Origin: a bacterium
Lineage (GTDB): Bacteria; Armatimonadota; HRBIN16
Length of the DNA: 16,875 nucleotides
Assembly (NCBI GenBank): GCA_025057335.1
Contig: JANWXG010000031.1
Location: 1-16,875 of the forward strand
Direction: 5' to 3'
Part shown: piece by piece, positions 14,073 through 16,875 of the stretch
Layout: the number at the start of each line of letters is the position of its first letter
Position numbering within the stretch: the first letter of the stretch is position 1
Notes under the pieces: model-generated
Told to the model about the DNA's origin: nothing
Databases searched by the model: none
The model's input: the letters and a program-made list of their open reading frames with translations, nothing else
Made by a program: the position numbers and the translations under genes

Positions 14073-16223
14073 ATGGACGATTGGAAGGCTCTAGACGAGG
14101 CACAACGAGAAGCGGTGACGTATGGAGACGGGCCGCTTCTCATTTTCGCAGGCGCGGGCAGCGGTAAGACGCGCGTGCTCACCATGCGTATTGCCCACCT
14201 CATTTCGGCGCGGGGGGTGTCGCCGCGGCGCATTCTCGCCGTCACCTTCACCAACAAGGCGGCCAACGAGATGCGCGAGCGTCTCGAGCAGCTCGTGGGC
14301 TCGGCACAGGTGCGGCAGATGTGGGTGGGCACGTTCCATGCCATCTGTGCCCGAATCCTGCGCGAGAGCGGGCAACCCCTCGGCATCCCGCCCGACTTCG
14401 TGGTGTTCGACGAGGACGACCAGCTGAGCGTTGTGCGGGAGGTGCTGAAGGCGCTAGACATCGACGAGAAGCGCTTCGCCCCGCGCTCCATACTGACCTT
14501 CATCAGCCGAGCCAAAGAGAAGCTCACCCCGCCGCACCTGTACGTGCCTACAGACTACTTCACGCAGATAGTAGGCAGGGTGTATCCTCGCTATCAGCAA
14601 CGGCTCGAGGCGTGCCATGCGTTGGACTTCGACGACCTGCTCATGCGCACCGTAGAGCTGTTCGACCAGCACCCGGACGTGCTGGAGCGCTATCAAAGGC
14701 GTTTCTTGCACGTACTCGTGGACGAGTTTCAGGACGTGAACCGCGCACAGTATCGCATCGTACAGCACCTCAGCGGGTTGCACCGCAACCTGTGCGTGGT
14801 AGGCGACGATGACCAGTCCATCTACTCGTGGCGCGGCGCCGATGTGCAAATCATCCTCTCCTTCCAGCGCGACTTCCCCGACGCGCATGTGGTCAAGCTG
14901 GAACAGAACTATCGTTCCACACAGCCCATCCTGGACGCGGCGTTCCACGTGGTGAGCAAGAACGTCCACCGCGCTCCTAAACGTCTCTGGTCACAACGAC
15001 GTGAGGGGCTGCCTGTTACCGTCACGGAGGTGGCGCACGAGCGGGAGGAGGCACTCGTCATCGCCCAGCATATCGCCCTCTGCGTGCAGCAGGGGGGACG
15101 ACGCTACGGCGACTTCGTGGTGCTCTACCGCACCAACGCACAGTCGCGCCTGTTTGAAGAGGTCTTCCTCAACTACCGCATCCCCTACCAGATTGTGGGG
15201 GGCGTGCGCTTCTACCAGCGCAAAGAGATTAAAGATGTGCTAGCGTATCTGCGCGTGATACACTCTCCCAACGACGACGTGAGCCTGCTGCGCATCATCA
15301 ACGTCCCCCCGCGCGGTATCGGACTGCAGACGGTGGAGACCATTCGTCAGCTGGCGCTGCGGGAGGGCATCAGCCTGTGGGCAGCGGTAGAGCATCCACA
15401 GCTCTCCAGCCTGCTGACCGCCCGTGCCTACAGCGCCGTCGCCCAGTTCCGCGACCTGATTCGAGAGCTGCGTGACCTGCGTGAGCGCAGCTCGGTGACC
15501 GAACTGCTGCAGGAGGTGCTGAAGCGCACCGATTACCTGCAACGGCTGGGCGACCTGCGTGACCCAGAGGTGCAATCCCGTGTAGAAAACGTGCGCGAAC
15601 TGCTCACGGCTACCCAGCAGTTCGACGCCAGCCCCGATGGAGAGCGCGGCTTGGCGGGCTTCCTGGAGAGCGTGGCGCTCGTAGCGGACGTGGACTCGCT
15701 GGAAGAAGGAAGCGACCGCGTGACGCTGATGACAGTACACGCTGCCAAAGGACTGGAGTTCCCTATTGTGTTCCTCGTGGGCATGGAGGAAGGGCTATTC
15801 CCGCACATCCGCTCCATTCAGGAAGACCCCAACGTGGAGGAGGAGCGTCGCCTATGCTATGTAGCCCTCACTCGTGCGAAGGAGCGGGTACACATCACTC
15901 ATGCCCGCCTGCGCAGTGTGTTCGGTTCTACTAGCGGGATGCTCGAATCGCGTTTCCTGTATGACATTCCCGAGAGCCTCAAGATCTACTGGAGCCCGAC
16001 CGAGCTGGCGCACCCCCTGCCCTCTGCTAAGCCTGCTCGAGCTGCTCCGCCACCTGCCGACGAGTATCGCGTCGGGCAACGAGTGCGACACCGCACCTTT
16101 GGGGATGGGGTCATCATGAAGTGCGAGAGGCAGTCAGATGACCATGTGCTAACTGTCGTCTTTCCCCAAGCGGGTATTAAACAGCTGCTAGCGTCTATCG
16201 CGAAACTAGAGAAACTCTCGTGA
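14073..16223 (+). CDS. pcrA: UvrD/PcrA-type ATP-dependent DNA helicase
   Basis: A 716-residue superfamily 1A 3'-5' DNA helicase used in repair, replication restart and removal of stalled RNA polymerase. All core motifs are seen: Q-type LDEAQREAV at the N-terminus, Walker A GAGSGKT (~26-32), TFTNKAANEM, Walker B DEFQD (~217), GDDDQSIYSWRGAD, QNYRST (~278), TVHAAKGLEF (~555) and YVALTRAKERVH. The C-terminal ~50 residues (VGQRVRHRTFGDGVI ... IKQLLASIAKLEKL) form the Tudor-like domain that contacts RNA polymerase in PcrA/UvrD. The length is normal. The start has no ribosome site, but the helicase homology begins there and a promoter lies immediately upstream. ftsY follows after 13 bases and is probably cotranscribed. 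Confidence 0.96.
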   Translation: MDDWKALDEAQREAVTYGDGPLLIFAGAGSGKTRVLTMRIAHLISARGVSPRRILAVTFTNKAANEMRERLEQLVGSAQVRQMWVGTFHAICARILRESGQPLGIPPDFVVFDEDDQLSVVREVLKALDIDEKRFAPRSILTFISRAKEKLTPPHLYVPTDYFTQIVGRVYPRYQQRLEACHALDFDDLLMRTVELFDQHPDVLERYQRRFLHVLVDEFQDVNRAQYRIVQHLSGLHRNLCVVGDDDQSIYSWRGADVQIILSFQRDFPDAHVVKLEQNYRSTQPILDAAFHVVSKNVHRAPKRLWSQRREGLPVTVTEVAHEREEALVIAQHIALCVQQGGRRYGDFVVLYRTNAQSRLFEEVFLNYRIPYQIVGGVRFYQRKEIKDVLAYLRVIHSPNDDVSLLRIINVPPRGIGLQTVETIRQLALREGISLWAAVEHPQLSSLLTARAYSAVAQFRDLIRELRDLRERSSVTELLQEVLKRTDYLQRLGDLRDPEVQSRVENVRELLTATQQFDASPDGERGLAGFLESVALVADVDSLEEGSDRVTLMTVHAAKGLEFPIVFLVGMEEGLFPHIRSIQEDPNVEEERRLCYVALTRAKERVHITHARLRSVFGSTSGMLESRFLYDIPESLKIYWSPTELAHPLPSAKPARAAPPPADEYRVGQRVRHRTFGDGVIMKCERQSDDHVLTVVFPQAGIKQLLASIAKLEKLS

Positions 16224-16236
16224 GGAGTCGTCGTCG

Positions 16237-16875
16237 ATGCGTTTGGGAATATTCAAGGGTCTTTTGCAGAAGGTGGATACGCTCCTAACGGGGCGTGGAC
16301 GAGTGGATGAAGCGCTCTTCGAGGAGCTGGAAGAGGTACTGCTGGGCGCGGACATCAATGTACACACCACGATGCAGGTGCTGGAAGACCTGCGTCGGGC
16401 AGTGCGCGAGCAGCGGCTGAAGGAGCCCTCGGAGGTCAAAGCCGTGCTGCGCGAGAGCCTCACCGCCTCCCTGCGCTCGGACGGAGGATCCGAGCTGCGG
16501 GTCTCGCCTGAACCGCCAACGGTATACCTGTTCGTGGGCGTCAACGGCGTGGGCAAGACCACCTCCATTGCCAAGCTCGCCTACCGCCTACGCCAGCAGG
16601 GCAAGAGCGTGATTCTGGCAGCGGGTGATACCTTCCGCGCCGCCGCCATTGACCAGCTGGAGGTCTGGGCGCAGCGGGTAGGAGCCACTCTCATCAAACA
16701 CCGCGAAGGTGCCGACCCTTCAGCAGTCATCTTCGACGCCATTGCTGCCGCGCGCAATCGGGGAGTGGACTACGTGCTGGCAGACACCGCGGGGCGACTG
16801 CACACCCGCTCCAACCTGATGGAGGAACTCAAAAAGGTATACCGCGTGACCGAGCGCGCGCTGGGGCGCCCGCCC
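16237..16875 (+). CDS. ftsY: signal recognition particle receptor FtsY (3' end outside window)
   Basis: The first 213 residues of the SRP receptor GTPase, which docks ribosome-SRP complexes at the cytoplasmic membrane. The N domain comes first (LLGADINVHTTMQVLEDLRR), then the G domain with P-loop GVNGVGKTT (~101-109), AAGDTFRAAAIDQLEVW (~128-144) and DTAGRLHTRSNLMEELKKV (~183 on). It has no long acidic A domain and opens with a short amphipathic start (MRLGIFKGLL), as in compact FtsY proteins. AGGAG (16223-16227) overlaps the pcrA stop and lies 9 bases before ATG 16237. The frame is still open at the window edge. Confidence 0.96.
   Translation, partial: MRLGIFKGLLQKVDTLLTGRGRVDEALFEELEEVLLGADINVHTTMQVLEDLRRAVREQRLKEPSEVKAVLRESLTASLRSDGGSELRVSPEPPTVYLFVGVNGVGKTTSIAKLAYRLRQQGKSVILAAGDTFRAAAIDQLEVWAQRVGATLIKHREGADPSAVIFDAIAAARNRGVDYVLADTAGRLHTRSNLMEELKKVYRVTERALGRPP

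Overview
The window looks like GC-rich bacterial chromosome from a diderm (two-membrane) organism. kdsB (CMP-Kdo synthesis) implies a lipopolysaccharide-type outer membrane, and lipoprotein and Sec signal peptides are present. The gene mix (archaeal/bacterial-type GH15 enzyme, Asp-box sialidase-like protein, TTT transporter, multihaem cytochrome) together with short GGAG-footed palindromes between genes suggests Armatimonadota or a similar environmental, possibly thermophilic, lineage. That placement is an impression from sequence style and has not been tested. No plasmid, phage, CRISPR, rRNA or tRNA signal was seen.

Layout. 1-2012: a GH15 glucoamylase-like gene. 2013-2371: a cluster of palindromic repeats, then a strong promoter. 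2372-3581: an Rrf2 regulator and a convergent DeoR regulator whose 3' ends overlap by 8 bases. 3582-4047: a gene-free stretch with stem-loops, a weak promoter and a long leader. 4048-6366: kdsB and the bifunctional NAD(P)HX repair gene nnr, tightly spaced. 6367-6507: a second palindrome cluster. 6508-8565 (minus): a secreted five-haem cytochrome. 8566-8909: an AT-rich divergent control region with two promoters and an inverted repeat. 8910-12973: a three-gene operon of a sialidase-like exported protein, a TTT substrate-binding lipoprotein fused to a TctB-like membrane domain, and TctA. 13017-13958: a TerC/Alx-family membrane protein. 14073-16875: pcrA/uvrD-type helicase and the start of ftsY.

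How it works together. The 8910-12973 operon reads as one uptake unit: an exported beta-propeller protein acts on a glycan or glycoconjugate, and a tripartite tricarboxylate (TTT) transporter takes up an organic or sugar acid. The TTT system is unusual because its soluble receptor and small membrane subunit are one polypeptide. The fused TctB part lacks its first membrane helix, which is the topology needed if the receptor stays outside the cytoplasmic membrane. The rest is mostly housekeeping (kdsB, nnr, pcrA, ftsY) or regulation.

The most original signals are the TctC-TctB fusion and the family of palindromes. Their stems differ in a compensated way, their loops are complementary between neighbours, and each has GGAG at its foot, resembling REP/REPIN elements.
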